From: Eubacterium sp. AM49-13BH
Lineage (GTDB): Bacteria > Bacillota > Clostridia > Lachnospirales > Lachnospiraceae
Assembly: GCF_003464165.1 (NCBI RefSeq)
Contig: NZ_QSEK01000002.1
Coordinates: forward strand, 62,001 to 126,000
Direction: 5' to 3'
DNA length: 64,000 nucleotides
Numbering within the stretch: the stretch's first letter is position 1; every line of letters begins with the position of its first letter. Of the stretch, positions 46,468 through 56,260 are shown piece by piece. A program made the translations under genes and the position numbers. The notes beneath the pieces are model-generated. The model was given only the letters and a program-made list of their open reading frames with translations, searched no databases and was not told where the DNA came from.

Positions 46468-47802
46468 AATGCATACTTTTGATATATGCCATGTAATTCT
46501 TAACAAGCAATGGCACTTCTGCAATAAGCATGCCAATCCAGCCTGCAAGATAAGAGAAAGGAAGTGCTTCTATTCCCATGCCTAACGCAAATACAAGTGG
46601 AATGGCGGCAAGTACACGGACACCCATATTGATAAAGCTTGAAAGCAGTGTAATCTTTAAGTCGCCGATTCCTCTGAAATATCCCTGAATACCATTAGTG
46701 ATGGCAGGAAGTATGTACATTATAGAGATAAGCTTAAGGTAGATTACACCGTGTCTTATAACCTCAGTATCCGAAGTGAACAGTTTCATAAGTGGTCCTG
46801 CAAATACAAAACATACAAAGAATATGAAGATTCCATATATTATCTCAAGAATAATACCGGCTTTAAAGCCTTTGATTACTCTGTCGTCTCTTCCGGCACC
46901 TTTGTTCTGTGCCATCATAGCTGTCATTCCGTGTGCAATATTCTGCTCGGGTGTATATGCATAGTCATCAATTCTGTTTACTACTGCAAATGCGGCTGAA
47001 ACCGAAACGCCCATTGTATTAATAATAGCCTGTATTCCTATTTTACCAAGCTGTACAGTAGCCTGCTGCATAGCAGATGCCCAGCCGTAGCTATAGTTTT
47101 CTTAAGCAGTGAGCGGTCAAATACAAGCCACTTCTTGCCAAGACACAGAATCGGTACTTTGAATTTAATATATATCATGCAGAATACACAGCAGAGAGCC
47201 TCGCTCACTACAGTTGCAACTGCACATCCATTGCTGCCGGCTTTCAGGACAACAACAAAGAAAAGGTCACCAAATACATTTAAAACTGCACTTATGATAA
47301 GGAAATACAGAGGTGTTGCACTATCTCCCAATGCCCTTAAAGTGCTTGAGAAAAAGTTATAAAGGAATGTGAAGATGAGTCCTAACATGATTATTCTTAA
47401 GTACTGGGTTGTAAGTGTCATAATTGATCTGTCAACCTGAACAAGCATAAGAATAGGTCTTGTAAATACTATTGCAATCAGTGTAAGTGCAAGTGAGAAT
47501 GTCATACCTGATATCATAGTTGTACTTATCTGGCGGGAAAGTGTGTCCATTTTCTTGCCGCCGAAATAATTACCCATAAGAATACTTGCACCCATACATA
47601 ATCCGTTAAGGAAAAGAATAATGAGTGTAGTTATTGGATTGCATATTCCAACAGCAGCCAGTGCTTCTTTTCCAACAAATCTTCCGACAATAATGGAGTC
47701 AACCGCATTATAAGTAAGCTGAAATATATTTCCCAGTATAAGTGGAATTGTGAATTTAATTAACATAGGCATAATTCTGCCCTGAGTTAAATCTTTTGCC
47801 AT
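46466..47802 (-). CDS. MATE family efflux transporter (one-base frameshift in this sequence)
   Basis: Multidrug/toxin exporter, about 445 aa when repaired. The first frame (47802-47038) carries MPMLIKFTIPLILGNIFQLTY and SIIVGRFVGKEALAAVG; the second (to 46466) carries the C-terminal half from MQQATVQLGKIGIQAIINT. The frames join as TAGASAMQQ if one G is restored in the minus-strand run at 47080-47082. It is a single gene; 47803-47930 contains nothing else recognisable. Confidence 0.88.
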
Positions 47803-47930
47803 AATTGATGAAACCTCTTGTGTGAATTTCGTAAATGATACTGTCCTAAGTGCATGATTTTAATGCTTATTTTAAAATATGTCAAGAAATATGTTATTTA
47901 CAATTACAAGCCGCAGATTAAGATAAAAAA

Positions 47931-48563
47931 TTAATAACCTGTAATAACAGTACTTAGTCTGCACTTACGTTCATAATCAAGAGATGTTTCTTGTCTATGA
48001 CCAGGGTATATTTTATAATCGCCAATTAAAGTGTTCATCATTTTTTCTATTGATGAAATAAGTAATTTCTCATTTCCGCCAGGTAAAGAAGTTTTACCAT
48101 GTTTTTCAAACATAATGGTGTCACCAGAGAAAATATTATCATTAACAATGATTGCCATTGAACCGTCTGTATGTCCTGGCATACCTAAGAAAGAAAATGA
48201 TAACTCATCAAGATTAATTATATCGTCTTCACAAATTAATATATCGGCTTTTACAGCTTTATAAGGTATTTTAACATAAGGTCTTTCATTAATGAGTTTT
48301 TCGTCTTCAAGTCGTCCGGCATCAATTTTAGATATAATAACAGGTACATTAAAATATTCTTTCACTTCTTTTAATGCTAAAATATGATCTGTATGACCAT
48401 GTGTTATAAAAATGTATTTAAGACACAATCCATTTTCTTCAATTGTTTTAATAATTTCAGCAGCATTATCTGCTGGGTCAATCAGAATTGCATTTTTCTT
48501 ATTTGAAGAAACAATATATACATTTGTGCTGCATGCACCCAATACTAGTTTTGTAATATTCAT
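47931..48563 (-). CDS. MBL-fold metallo-hydrolase (glyoxalase II-like)
   Basis: Cytosolic zinc hydrolase, 210 aa. The metal-binding motif is FITHGHTDHILAL (HxHxDH, about residues 54-60), with later ligands in GMPGHTDGS, SGDTIMFEKHGKTSL and YPGHRQETSL. Length and motif order fit the glyoxalase II-like (YcbL type) branch. Substrate unknown. A GGAG site precedes the ATG. Confidence 0.9.
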   Translation of the reverse strand: MNITKLVLGACSTNVYIVSSNKKNAILIDPADNAAEIIKTIEENGLCLKYIFITHGHTDHILALKEVKEYFNVPVIISKIDAGRLEDEKLINERPYVKIPYKAVKADILICEDDIINLDELSFSFLGMPGHTDGSMAIIVNDNIFSGDTIMFEKHGKTSLPGGNEKLLISSIEKMMNTLIGDYKIYPGHRQETSLDYERKCRLSTVITGY

Positions 48564-48695
48564 AATTCTTTACACACTCCATTTTTATTAGAATCTATTT
48601 ATATTGATTATATCAATTCTATGTATATATAAATACGAAAAAACCACATGATGATATTTAAATCACATATTTCTATTCAAGAATTTCCTGCTAAA

Positions 48696-48773
48696 ACTTT
48701 GATTATCAAATCACTATTGACAACCACATCATCTCATGATACTATCACATAAAGAAACTTTGAATATCAAAGT
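48696..48773 (+). promoter_or_regulatory. degV promoter flanked by two FabT/FabR-like operators
   Basis: TTGACA (48717-48722), 17 nt, TACTAT (48740-48745). Palindrome ACTTTGATTATCAAAT (48696-48711) lies just upstream of the -35 box, and ACTTTGAATATCAAAGT (48757-48773) lies downstream of the -10 box. The TTTGATTATCAAA word resembles the known operator of the MarR-type fatty-acid regulators FabT/FabR, as I recall it. Confidence 0.72.
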
Positions 48774-48801
48774 ATATCGAAATCTTTAAAGGAGTATGAT
48801 T

Positions 48802-49695
48802 ATGTTAAGAATTATTGCTGACAGCACATGTGATATATCTAAAGAAGATGCAAGAAAGATGGGGATTCAGATTGTTCCTATATCTGTAAGGTTTGGGGAT
48901 GAAGAATTCTTAGATGGAGTTGAGATAACACACGAGGAATTCTATACAAGACTTGCTGAATGTGATGAATTACCTAAGACTTCACAGCCAAGCCCTGATA
49001 CTTTTATGAAAGTATTTAATGAAGCTGTTGCTGATGGGGATGATGTGTTAGGAATATTTATATCTTCTGATTTGTCAGGAACATATCAGAGTGCCTGTCT
49101 TGCTGCTTCTGATGTTGAAGATGAAACAGGAAAGAAATTATACATGGTAGATTCAAGAAGTGCATCAATTGGAACTGCCCTTCTAATCAGAGAAGCCGTC
49201 AAGTTAAGAGATGCCGGTGTAAATGTATCTGATATCGCTGCTGCATGTACAGAGATGTCAAAATATATCAAGCTTACAGCCGTTGTCGGCTCGCTTAAAT
49301 ATCTTAAAATGGGAGGCAGACTTTCAGGAGCAGCTGCATTTGCAGGAACAATGCTTCATATAACACCGGTTGTAAGTATTGAAGATGGAAAAGTTGTTGT
49401 GATTGGAAAAACAAGAGGAAAAAAAGCAGCTGAAAAACTTATGCATGATAAGCTCATCAAAGACGGATTAAGTCTTACAAGAGATTTCATGTTTGGTCAT
49501 ATCAACTGCTCTGAATCCTTAGAAACATTTATTAATAAGAGCCTTACTTATATCTCTGATGTTAATGGAAATGTTGGTGTAAGCTCTATTGGTTGTTCTG
49601 TTGGAACTCATGTAGGTCCGGGAACATACGGAATTGCTTATGTAGAAGCTGCTGAATCAGGAATGAATCGTGAAAGCATCGTAAAGACGGCCTGA
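48802..49695 (+). CDS. DegV family fatty-acid-binding protein (FakB-like)
   Basis: Protein of 297 aa with the DegV fold: IIADSTCDISKEDARKMGI at the start, TSQPSPDTFMKVF, a ligand-contact region ISSDLSGTYQSA, and HVGPGTYGIAY near the end. FakB proteins present fatty acids to the kinase FakA to make acyl-phosphate. The flanking FabT-like operators fit such a role. The ATG at 48802 is 7 nt after AAAGGAG; the ATG at 48796 is too close. Its 3' end overlaps the convergent Nudix gene by 58 nt. Confidence 0.9.
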   Translation: MLRIIADSTCDISKEDARKMGIQIVPISVRFGDEEFLDGVEITHEEFYTRLAECDELPKTSQPSPDTFMKVFNEAVADGDDVLGIFISSDLSGTYQSACLAASDVEDETGKKLYMVDSRSASIGTALLIREAVKLRDAGVNVSDIAAACTEMSKYIKLTAVVGSLKYLKMGGRLSGAAAFAGTMLHITPVVSIEDGKVVVIGKTRGKKAAEKLMHDKLIKDGLSLTRDFMFGHINCSESLETFINKSLTYISDVNGNVGVSSIGCSVGTHVGPGTYGIAYVEAAESGMNRESIVKTA

Positions 49696-50510
49696 TTCTT
49701 ATAGCGTCGCTGTTCTGATGGAACGAATCTGTCAGAATTAACAAGTTCATCAAATTCCTTATACGGAACATACATGTAGTCCATGGTTTCTCCTTCCTGA
49801 AGGGTAACATGGACTTCTTTTTCTATTAAATTAAGGTAACTGTGATATATGGCATGCTTAGGTTTATCCACATAGCTGTAGAGCACAATGAGGTCATCAG
49901 TAGAAACCTTAATACCAGTCTCTTCAAATAACTCACGAACTGCACCTTCAGCCGCTGTTTCACCTTTAAGTATAGAACCACCTGTAACTTCCCACTTAAG
50001 AGGGTATGTTTTATTTCTTGAACGTTCTGTCGTAAGAAGCTTACCATCTTTAGTCATAGTATATACATTGACAATGACATGATATACCCCATCAGGTAAA
50101 GACTTTGCCTGGCTTCTTTTTAAATCGAAGCCTAACAGTTTTTCATTCTCATCATAGGCATCCCATAATTCCTCGTCAACTATTTCAACAAAACTATCGT
50201 AATACTGCTCTTCGAAATATATCATTTCTTCAATCTGCTGGATTGTGTAAGATATATTTTCAGGTGCAATTATCCAGACAGTTTCAGGATCATCACGGCG
50301 TCTTGCAATAGCAATAAGCTCTCCAATATATTCATCAACGGCAACATCTACACCTAACAGATAAACTCTCTGTTTATCAAGCTCAGAAAATCCGGCAGTT
50401 CTTTCGACATCTACATAGCCGCAATTAATAGGATAGACCACCGAGGGGTTATCTTCATCAGTGCTTCCTAAAGGGTGATCGATTTTCACGGTTACAGTTT
50501 CTTCTCTCAT
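49638..50510 (-). CDS. Inorganic-pyrophosphatase-like domain fused to Nudix hydrolase
   Basis: Two-domain protein of 290 aa. Residues 1-105 (VKIDHPLGSTDEDNPSVVYP, INCGYVDV, VYLLGVDVAVDEYIGELIAI) resemble small clostridial proteins annotated as inorganic pyrophosphatases; the classical DxDPxD catalytic signature is not obvious. Residues about 110-290 are a Nudix hydrolase with box GETAAEGAVRELFEETGI. The Nudix part begins ELWDAYDENEKLLGF, like the IPP-isomerase-type branch. The fusion could hydrolyse a nucleotide and its released pyrophosphate. The end overlaps degV on the opposite strand. Confidence 0.8.
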   Translation of the reverse strand: MREETVTVKIDHPLGSTDEDNPSVVYPINCGYVDVERTAGFSELDKQRVYLLGVDVAVDEYIGELIAIARRRDDPETVWIIAPENISYTIQQIEEMIYFEEQYYDSFVEIVDEELWDAYDENEKLLGFDLKRSQAKSLPDGVYHVIVNVYTMTKDGKLLTTERSRNKTYPLKWEVTGGSILKGETAAEGAVRELFEETGIKVSTDDLIVLYSYVDKPKHAIYHSYLNLIEKEVHVTLQEGETMDYMYVPYKEFDELVNSDRFVPSEQRRYKNQAVFTMLSRFIPDSAAST

Positions 50511-50542
50511 TATATCTCCTTGTTAAATGTTTATTAACTTGA

Positions 50543-51048
50543 TATTTGTTATTGCGTGTGTGAGTCATTATTGTAGTCATTTTGTCTGTGTCTGGCATAT
50601 GTGTTTGAACGATTCGTTAGAATTGCGTTAATTTATCAGGTGTTATTTTCGGCTCATACGTTTGTGTACATTCGCCAGATGAACACTTTCACCTAGATGT
50701 ACGTCTGAGGCACACTCTCTCATGAGTGTTTCGCTTAGTGGGAGTAAATGCCGCTATCTACAAAGTTTATTACGGTGCGGTAAATCAAACGCGCTTCGCT
50801 TGAACGTGCTTTCCCGCACCGCCCTTATGTATATAGCGGCATTAACTCCCACACAGCTCACAATAAATCGAGAGTGTGTCTCAGACGAACAACTACGGCG
50901 AAAGTGTACAGCTGTCGAATGAACATAAACAATCGAAAGAGCCGAAAATAATACCGATAAATTAGCAATTCTTAACGTGTTCAAACATATATGCCAGACA
51001 CAGACAAAACAATTAAAAACTGAATCTCACACACGAAATAACAAATAT
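50543..51048. repeat. ~500-nt imperfect palindrome (copy B)
   Basis: Fills the 551-nt gap between the Nudix and cls genes. Outer arms TATTTGTTAT-GCGTGTGTGAG and CTCACACACG-ATAACAAATA pair. Further matches inward: TTTGTCTGTGTCTGGCATAT with ATATGCCAGACACAGACAAA, ATTTTCGGCTC with GAGCCGAAAAT, GTCTGAG with CTCAGAC, GTAAATGCCGCTAT with ATAGCGGCATTAAC. Centre near 50796, tip TCAAACGCGCTTCGCTTGA. The central ~130 nt matches copy C. Small ORFs inside are by-products of the symmetry. Confidence 0.88.
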
Positions 51049-51061
51049 GAATATACACCAA

Positions 51062-52636
51062 TTAGAACAAAGGCGCAACCAGTCTTAATATACATTGTCC
51101 GATTCTCAAGATTCTCGGCTTATTGATGTACTTGTCGGTTACTTCCTCACTTCTTCTGAAAATGTTGTAGAAATCATTAAGTATGTCGGCAGCAGTTTCC
51201 CTGCCATATACATATGCAGCATTTTCAAAGTGAAGGTAAAGACTTCTGAAGTCCATGTTGATTGTGCCGACAACAGATACTTCTCCATCGCTTACCCACT
51301 GTTTTGCATGAATAAAGCCCGGTGTGTATTCGTATATTCTTACGCCGTATCTTACGAGATCTGCATAATATGATCTTGTGAGGCTGTAAGTAAGCTTCTT
51401 ATCAGGAATACCAGGTGTTACAATTCTTACATCAACACCTCTCATTGCTGCCATTGCAAGCTCTCTGGACATCTCTTCTGTAATAAGCAGATATGGTGTT
51501 GTAATGTAAAGATAATGCTTGGCACCCTTAATAATATTAAGATAAACATTTTCAGCGACCCTGTTGTTATTAAGCGGACTGTCAGCGTAAGGAACAACAT
51601 ACTGATTATTATTAACAGCCTTATATCCGTAATCAGATGCCTTTATATATTTAATATAATCATCCTGTGGCTCGTCTGTTTTCTTAATAGAGTTCCACAT
51701 AGAAAGAAACAGCATTGTAAGAGTCTTAACGGCATCGCCGGTCAGCTTAAGACCGGTATCTTTCCACTCACCATATGGATGTGTTATGTTAAAGTATTCG
51801 TCAGCAAGATTATAACCGCCTGTGAATCCGACCTTACCATCAATTACGGTAATTTTTCTGTGATCACGATTATTCATGAACATATTAAATGCAAGTTTAA
51901 TAGGATTGAATACGCGGCAGTCAATACCATTGGCACGCATTTCTTTGATGAAATCCTTGTTAAGGAAGAAGATACTTCCTACATCATCATAGAATAATCT
52001 GACTTCAACGCCTGCGGCAGCTTTTCTTATAAGTACATCTTTAATTCTGTCAAAGCTTGAAGCTTCTTCAATAGCATGATATTCCATAAATATGAACTTT
52101 TCAGCTTTTTCAAGTTCTTTAAGCTGTGCTTCAAGACCTTCCTCACCTATGGAATAGAATTCAATATCCGTATTCTTATATACAGGATATCCTTCATGAT
52201 TACTCAGATAATGGAACTGGTTATATATATAGATATCCTTATCTTTAACCTCATTAAGAATGTTTTCATCCTGAGAAAGAGATTTTTTATAGGATTCTTC
52301 TATTGAATTAAATCTTTTCTTTACATTTCTGGTAACAATGGAACGTCCAAAAAGCAGATAAATAAGTATACCAAGTATAGGAAATGCAAGAATCACAATT
52401 ATCCATGGCATTTTCATGGCTGAATTAGTAGATGTTCCGTATATCTTAAGCACAAGAATAATTGCAATAAATGTACTTAATAATGAAATCCATGCATAGT
52501 CCCTGTAAAAATATAATAAAAGATAAGCCAGCCATGCAACCTGGATAAGTACAAATATACCTGTAGCCAGAAGCCGCCCAAAACTGTTTTTTACTGCTGT
52601 TTTCTTTTCGGTTCTCATATGCTTGCGATTACCCAT
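51062..52636 (-). CDS. cls: Cardiolipin synthase
   Basis: Membrane phospholipase-D-family enzyme joining two phosphatidylglycerols, 524 aa. Two N-terminal helices (about residues 17-75) are followed by two HKD motifs, HRKITVIDGKVGFTGGYN and HAKQWVSDGEVSVVGTINMD. Length is normal for the family. It is read downstream of the ABC exporter pair, 28 nt after the second subunit, and ends just before the long palindrome. Confidence 0.94.
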   Translation of the reverse strand: MGNRKHMRTEKKTAVKNSFGRLLATGIFVLIQVAWLAYLLLYFYRDYAWISLLSTFIAIILVLKIYGTSTNSAMKMPWIIVILAFPILGILIYLLFGRSIVTRNVKKRFNSIEESYKKSLSQDENILNEVKDKDIYIYNQFHYLSNHEGYPVYKNTDIEFYSIGEEGLEAQLKELEKAEKFIFMEYHAIEEASSFDRIKDVLIRKAAAGVEVRLFYDDVGSIFFLNKDFIKEMRANGIDCRVFNPIKLAFNMFMNNRDHRKITVIDGKVGFTGGYNLADEYFNITHPYGEWKDTGLKLTGDAVKTLTMLFLSMWNSIKKTDEPQDDYIKYIKASDYGYKAVNNNQYVVPYADSPLNNNRVAENVYLNIIKGAKHYLYITTPYLLITEEMSRELAMAAMRGVDVRIVTPGIPDKKLTYSLTRSYYADLVRYGVRIYEYTPGFIHAKQWVSDGEVSVVGTINMDFRSLYLHFENAAYVYGRETAADILNDFYNIFRRSEEVTDKYINKPRILRIGQCILRLVAPLF

Positions 52637-52664
52637 AATTATCCTTATCTCCTTGTCTTAATAA

Positions 52665-54488
52665 TCAGATTGTTTTTCCAGCAAACTGTGTCATATACAG
52701 CTCATAATATCTGCCTTTAGCAGCAAGAAGAGTCTCATGATTACCTGTCTCGACAACTCTTCCATTATCCATAACAACTATGATGTCAGCATCCTGAATA
52801 GTTGACAGCCGGTGTGCAATAATAAGGCTTGTTCTGTTCTTCATAAGATTAGTCATCGCATCCTGAATCCTTTTTTCTGTTCGCGTATCAACACTTGAGG
52901 TTGCTTCATCAAGTATAAGAATCTTAGGACTGGCAACAAATGCTCTTGCAATTGATAGTAACTGGCGCTGTCCCTGTGACAGATTCTGTCCGTCTTTGGC
53001 GAGCATAGAATCATATCCGTCAGGAAGATGCAGAATCATATTATGGCAGTTAGCCTTCTTTGCAGCAGCGATTATTTCAGTATCTGTTGCATCCTGTCTT
53101 GAATATAAAAGGTTATTCTTTACAGTATCAGCAAAAAGGACAGTATCCTGTAATACAATGGCAGTATTCTTCCTGAGATTCTCACAGTCTATATCTTTAA
53201 TATTAACACCGTCAATAGTTATACTGCCATTGTCAATATCGTAGAATCTCATAAGAAGATTGACAACGGTAGTCTTACCGCTTCCCGTGCTTCCTACAAG
53301 TGCAACCTTCTGTCCGGCTTTAACCTTAAGGTTGAAATCATATAATACCTGTTTCCCCGGTATATAGGAGAAATCAACATGATTAAATTCAATGTTGCCG
53401 GTAGAATTATCCATTGTAAATTCACCTGATTTATCCTCGGAAGGTTCATCAAGAACAGCAAATACTCTTTCAGCTCCGGCTATGGCAGTCTGAATCTGCC
53501 CCCATATATTGGCAAGCTCGTCAATAGGTCTGCCAAACTGCTTGGCATATACGATAAATGCTGATATTACACCGATGGATACATATCCTTTAATAGCAAA
53601 ATATCCTCCAGCCCCTGCAATAATGACGAAGCCGATATTGTTAATGACATTCATTACAGGCCCCATAGAACCACCAAGAATCTCGGCTTTAATACCAACC
53701 TTAGTCAGTTCATCAGATGTATTATTAAAATCACTGCATACATTTTCCTGTCTGTCAAATGCTGTAACAGTCTTGATGCCAGTGACCATCTCCTCAACAG
53801 TACCATTAAGCTGTCCCAAAAGAACCTGCCGTCTGGAATAGAATTTCCTCATGGCTTTAGATAAATTCTTAGTTGCAAATATAGTAAGAATCACTGTTGT
53901 GCAGGAACATAATGCAAGCTGCGGAGACAAAACAACCATCATAACGACAGTTCCAATAATAGTAAGAACGCCTGAGAATAACGAACTCATAGATTGCGAT
54001 ACAGTATTAGAGATATTCTCTACATCATTAGTCATACGGCTCATAATGTCACCATGTGAATGCTGGTCAAGATACTTAACTGACATACTTACAATCTTAT
54101 TAAAAAGATCCTGTCTCATGTGCTTAACAATTCTCTGACTTAATATGGCACTTAATCTTGTCTGTATAAATGTGCATATACTGTATATTATGTATACCAC
54201 TAACATGAAGATAAGTATATGATTTAAATTATTAAATTTTCTTAAAGAAATATAATCAATTGCCTGACTCTGAAGCTTTGGAGCATAGACAGAGCATACA
54301 ACCATTATAACTACGGCAATAAAAAGAGCAGTAATTACAGGTATTTCTTTAGCAAAATACTGCATAAGGCGCATAAATGTTTCTTTACTGTTGACAGGCT
54401 TTTCAACAACGGCACATCTGTTTCTGGGTCCTCCCTTCATGCCGGGAATTCTCATATTAATCAGTGAAGTATTCTTATCCTCAGCCAT
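52665..54488 (-). CDS. ABC exporter subunit (permease-ATPase fusion, catalytic Walker B)
   Basis: Half-exporter of 607 aa: a six-helix domain (about 50-340) and an ATPase (about 370-607). Walker A GSTGSGKTT, signature LSQGQRQLLSIARAF (degenerate, LSQGQ), Walker B with catalytic Glu ILILDEATSSVD. It pairs with the adjacent 575-aa subunit as a heterodimer of the BmrCD/TM287-288 type. Probably exports drugs or lipids. The 18-nt gap shows co-transcription. Confidence 0.93.
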   Translation of the reverse strand: MAEDKNTSLINMRIPGMKGGPRNRCAVVEKPVNSKETFMRLMQYFAKEIPVITALFIAVVIMVVCSVYAPKLQSQAIDYISLRKFNNLNHILIFMLVVYIIYSICTFIQTRLSAILSQRIVKHMRQDLFNKIVSMSVKYLDQHSHGDIMSRMTNDVENISNTVSQSMSSLFSGVLTIIGTVVMMVVLSPQLALCSCTTVILTIFATKNLSKAMRKFYSRRQVLLGQLNGTVEEMVTGIKTVTAFDRQENVCSDFNNTSDELTKVGIKAEILGGSMGPVMNVINNIGFVIIAGAGGYFAIKGYVSIGVISAFIVYAKQFGRPIDELANIWGQIQTAIAGAERVFAVLDEPSEDKSGEFTMDNSTGNIEFNHVDFSYIPGKQVLYDFNLKVKAGQKVALVGSTGSGKTTVVNLLMRFYDIDNGSITIDGVNIKDIDCENLRKNTAIVLQDTVLFADTVKNNLLYSRQDATDTEIIAAAKKANCHNMILHLPDGYDSMLAKDGQNLSQGQRQLLSIARAFVASPKILILDEATSSVDTRTEKRIQDAMTNLMKNRTSLIIAHRLSTIQDADIIVVMDNGRVVETGNHETLLAAKGRYYELYMTQFAGKTI

Positions 54489-54506
54489 AATATCTCTGTC
54501 TCCTTG

Positions 54507-56234
54507 CTATTTCTTATTCAACTGTGAATTATATATATCCTGATATATTGCACTGTTTTTGAGCAGTTCGTCATGAGTGCCGACAGCACTTATATGTCCG
54601 TCATCAAGAATTACAATTCTGTCTGCATCTTTAACAGAGGCAATTCTCTGTGCAATAATAATCTTGGTAGTGTCCGGATATGCATTTTTAAGCATTGAAT
54701 ACAGGCTGGCTTCCGTCTTTAAATCAAGTGCACTGGTTGCATCATCAAATATAATAATTTCAGATTGTTTAAGAATGGTACGGCTTATGGCAACTCTCTG
54801 TTTCTGACCTCCGGAAAGACTGGTTCCCTGCTGTGTCACAAGAGTATCAAATCCGTCTGTTGAAGTACTGATGAATTCCATAGCCTGTGCGATAGAAGCT
54901 GCATCTGCAATATCGGTATCAGTTGCATTTTCACGACCCCACCGGATGTTCTCTTTAATAGTGCTTTGGAATATTTCACTTTTCTGGAGTGCAACAGATA
55001 TGCGCTCACGCAGATTCTTAAGGTTATATTCCCTGACATCAATATCATCAACAAGCACGCTTCCTTCGGTTACATCATAGAATCTTGGAATCAGGTTAAT
55101 AAGGCTTGTTTTACCACAGCCGGTTTCACCGAGAATACCGATAGTTTCGCCGGGATTGATAATTAGATTAATATTATCAAGAATCTTCTTATCGCCAGTT
55201 AATGGATATGCAAATGTTACATTTTTAAATTCAATTTTACCTTTAATAGAAGTTGTGGCGTTAAATGAACCATCTTTGATAGAAGGCTCGCAAGCAAGCA
55301 CTTCATTAATTCTTCTGCCTGAAGCAATACCTCTTGATGCGGTCTGGAACATATTAGTCATTCGCATAACTGCATTAAGTGACTGCGTGACATATGTAAT
55401 TGCTGCCATGACATTACCTGGTGTTACAGAACCGTTGGCAACCTGAATACCACCAACCTTGATAACTGCAACTACAGACAGGTTGAGAATAATATTCATA
55501 ATTGGCTGCATATATGAGAAAATCATCAGCACATTAAGCTGTGTATTTACAAGATCATCATTGGAGCTGCCAAAACGTTCTTTTTCGTAATCTTTTTTAA
55601 CATAGGCCTTGACAACACGGAAACCTGATACATTTTCCTGCATTACATTATTAACATTATCAAGCTTTTGCTGCAGTTTTGAAAAAAGTGGATTAGCTTT
55701 AGAAAGAAAATATATAACACATATGGTTACAAGCGGCAGTGCACATGCGATAACTGCACCAAAGCTTAGATTAAGGGATAACATGCATATTATGCCGCCG
55801 GCAAAAAGCATAAATGTCCTTATAAAACCACGCATGCTCATCTGTATGAAATTCTGTAACTGTGTTATATCGTTGGTAACTCTTGTGATAAGTGAACCTG
55901 TAGAGAATTTGTCAGTCTGTTCGAAGGAGAAAGACATAATCTTTTTGAATGCGTCTTTTCTTAGATCATTACCGAAATTCTGTGATGCAATATTAGAACA
56001 CACACCACATAAGATACCAGATAATCCGCCAAGAATTACGAATATTATCATCTTAAGTCCTTCGGTAAGTACAAGATTCAGATTCCCAACACCGTTATTT
56101 GATAAACCTAAAACACCTTCATCCACGATGGTGCTCATTAAACGAGGCTGAACGAGGTCCGCAAGAACCTCGCCCACCATGAATAAAGGTGCAAGAATGG
56201 CAAAAAGCCAGTATTTTTTAAGATATTTCAGCAT
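54507..56234 (-). CDS. ABC exporter subunit (permease-ATPase fusion, degenerate Walker B)
   Basis: Half-exporter of 575 aa, transcribed before its partner. Six helices then an ATPase with Walker A GETGCGKTS and canonical signature LSGGQKQRVAISRTI. Walker B reads IIIFDDATSALD, with Asp where the catalytic Glu should be. With the partner's LSQGQ this builds one degenerate and one active nucleotide site, the hallmark of asymmetric heterodimeric exporters. Confidence 0.93.
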   Translation of the reverse strand: MLKYLKKYWLFAILAPLFMVGEVLADLVQPRLMSTIVDEGVLGLSNNGVGNLNLVLTEGLKMIIFVILGGLSGILCGVCSNIASQNFGNDLRKDAFKKIMSFSFEQTDKFSTGSLITRVTNDITQLQNFIQMSMRGFIRTFMLFAGGIICMLSLNLSFGAVIACALPLVTICVIYFLSKANPLFSKLQQKLDNVNNVMQENVSGFRVVKAYVKKDYEKERFGSSNDDLVNTQLNVLMIFSYMQPIMNIILNLSVVAVIKVGGIQVANGSVTPGNVMAAITYVTQSLNAVMRMTNMFQTASRGIASGRRINEVLACEPSIKDGSFNATTSIKGKIEFKNVTFAYPLTGDKKILDNINLIINPGETIGILGETGCGKTSLINLIPRFYDVTEGSVLVDDIDVREYNLKNLRERISVALQKSEIFQSTIKENIRWGRENATDTDIADAASIAQAMEFISTSTDGFDTLVTQQGTSLSGGQKQRVAISRTILKQSEIIIFDDATSALDLKTEASLYSMLKNAYPDTTKIIIAQRIASVKDADRIVILDDGHISAVGTHDELLKNSAIYQDIYNSQLNKK

Positions 56235-56260
56235 ATAAAAACTCCCTGTCTTTAAATTAA

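Noticed and set aside
50722-50984. Two ORFs (66 and 76 aa) inside the 50.5-kb palindrome
   Set aside because: They read the same symmetric DNA on both strands and have no ribosome site; they are a by-product of the inverted repeat.
55609-56151. 180-aa plus-strand ORF in the ABC exporter gene
   Set aside because: Antisense shadow of a gene with all ABC motifs on the minus strand.
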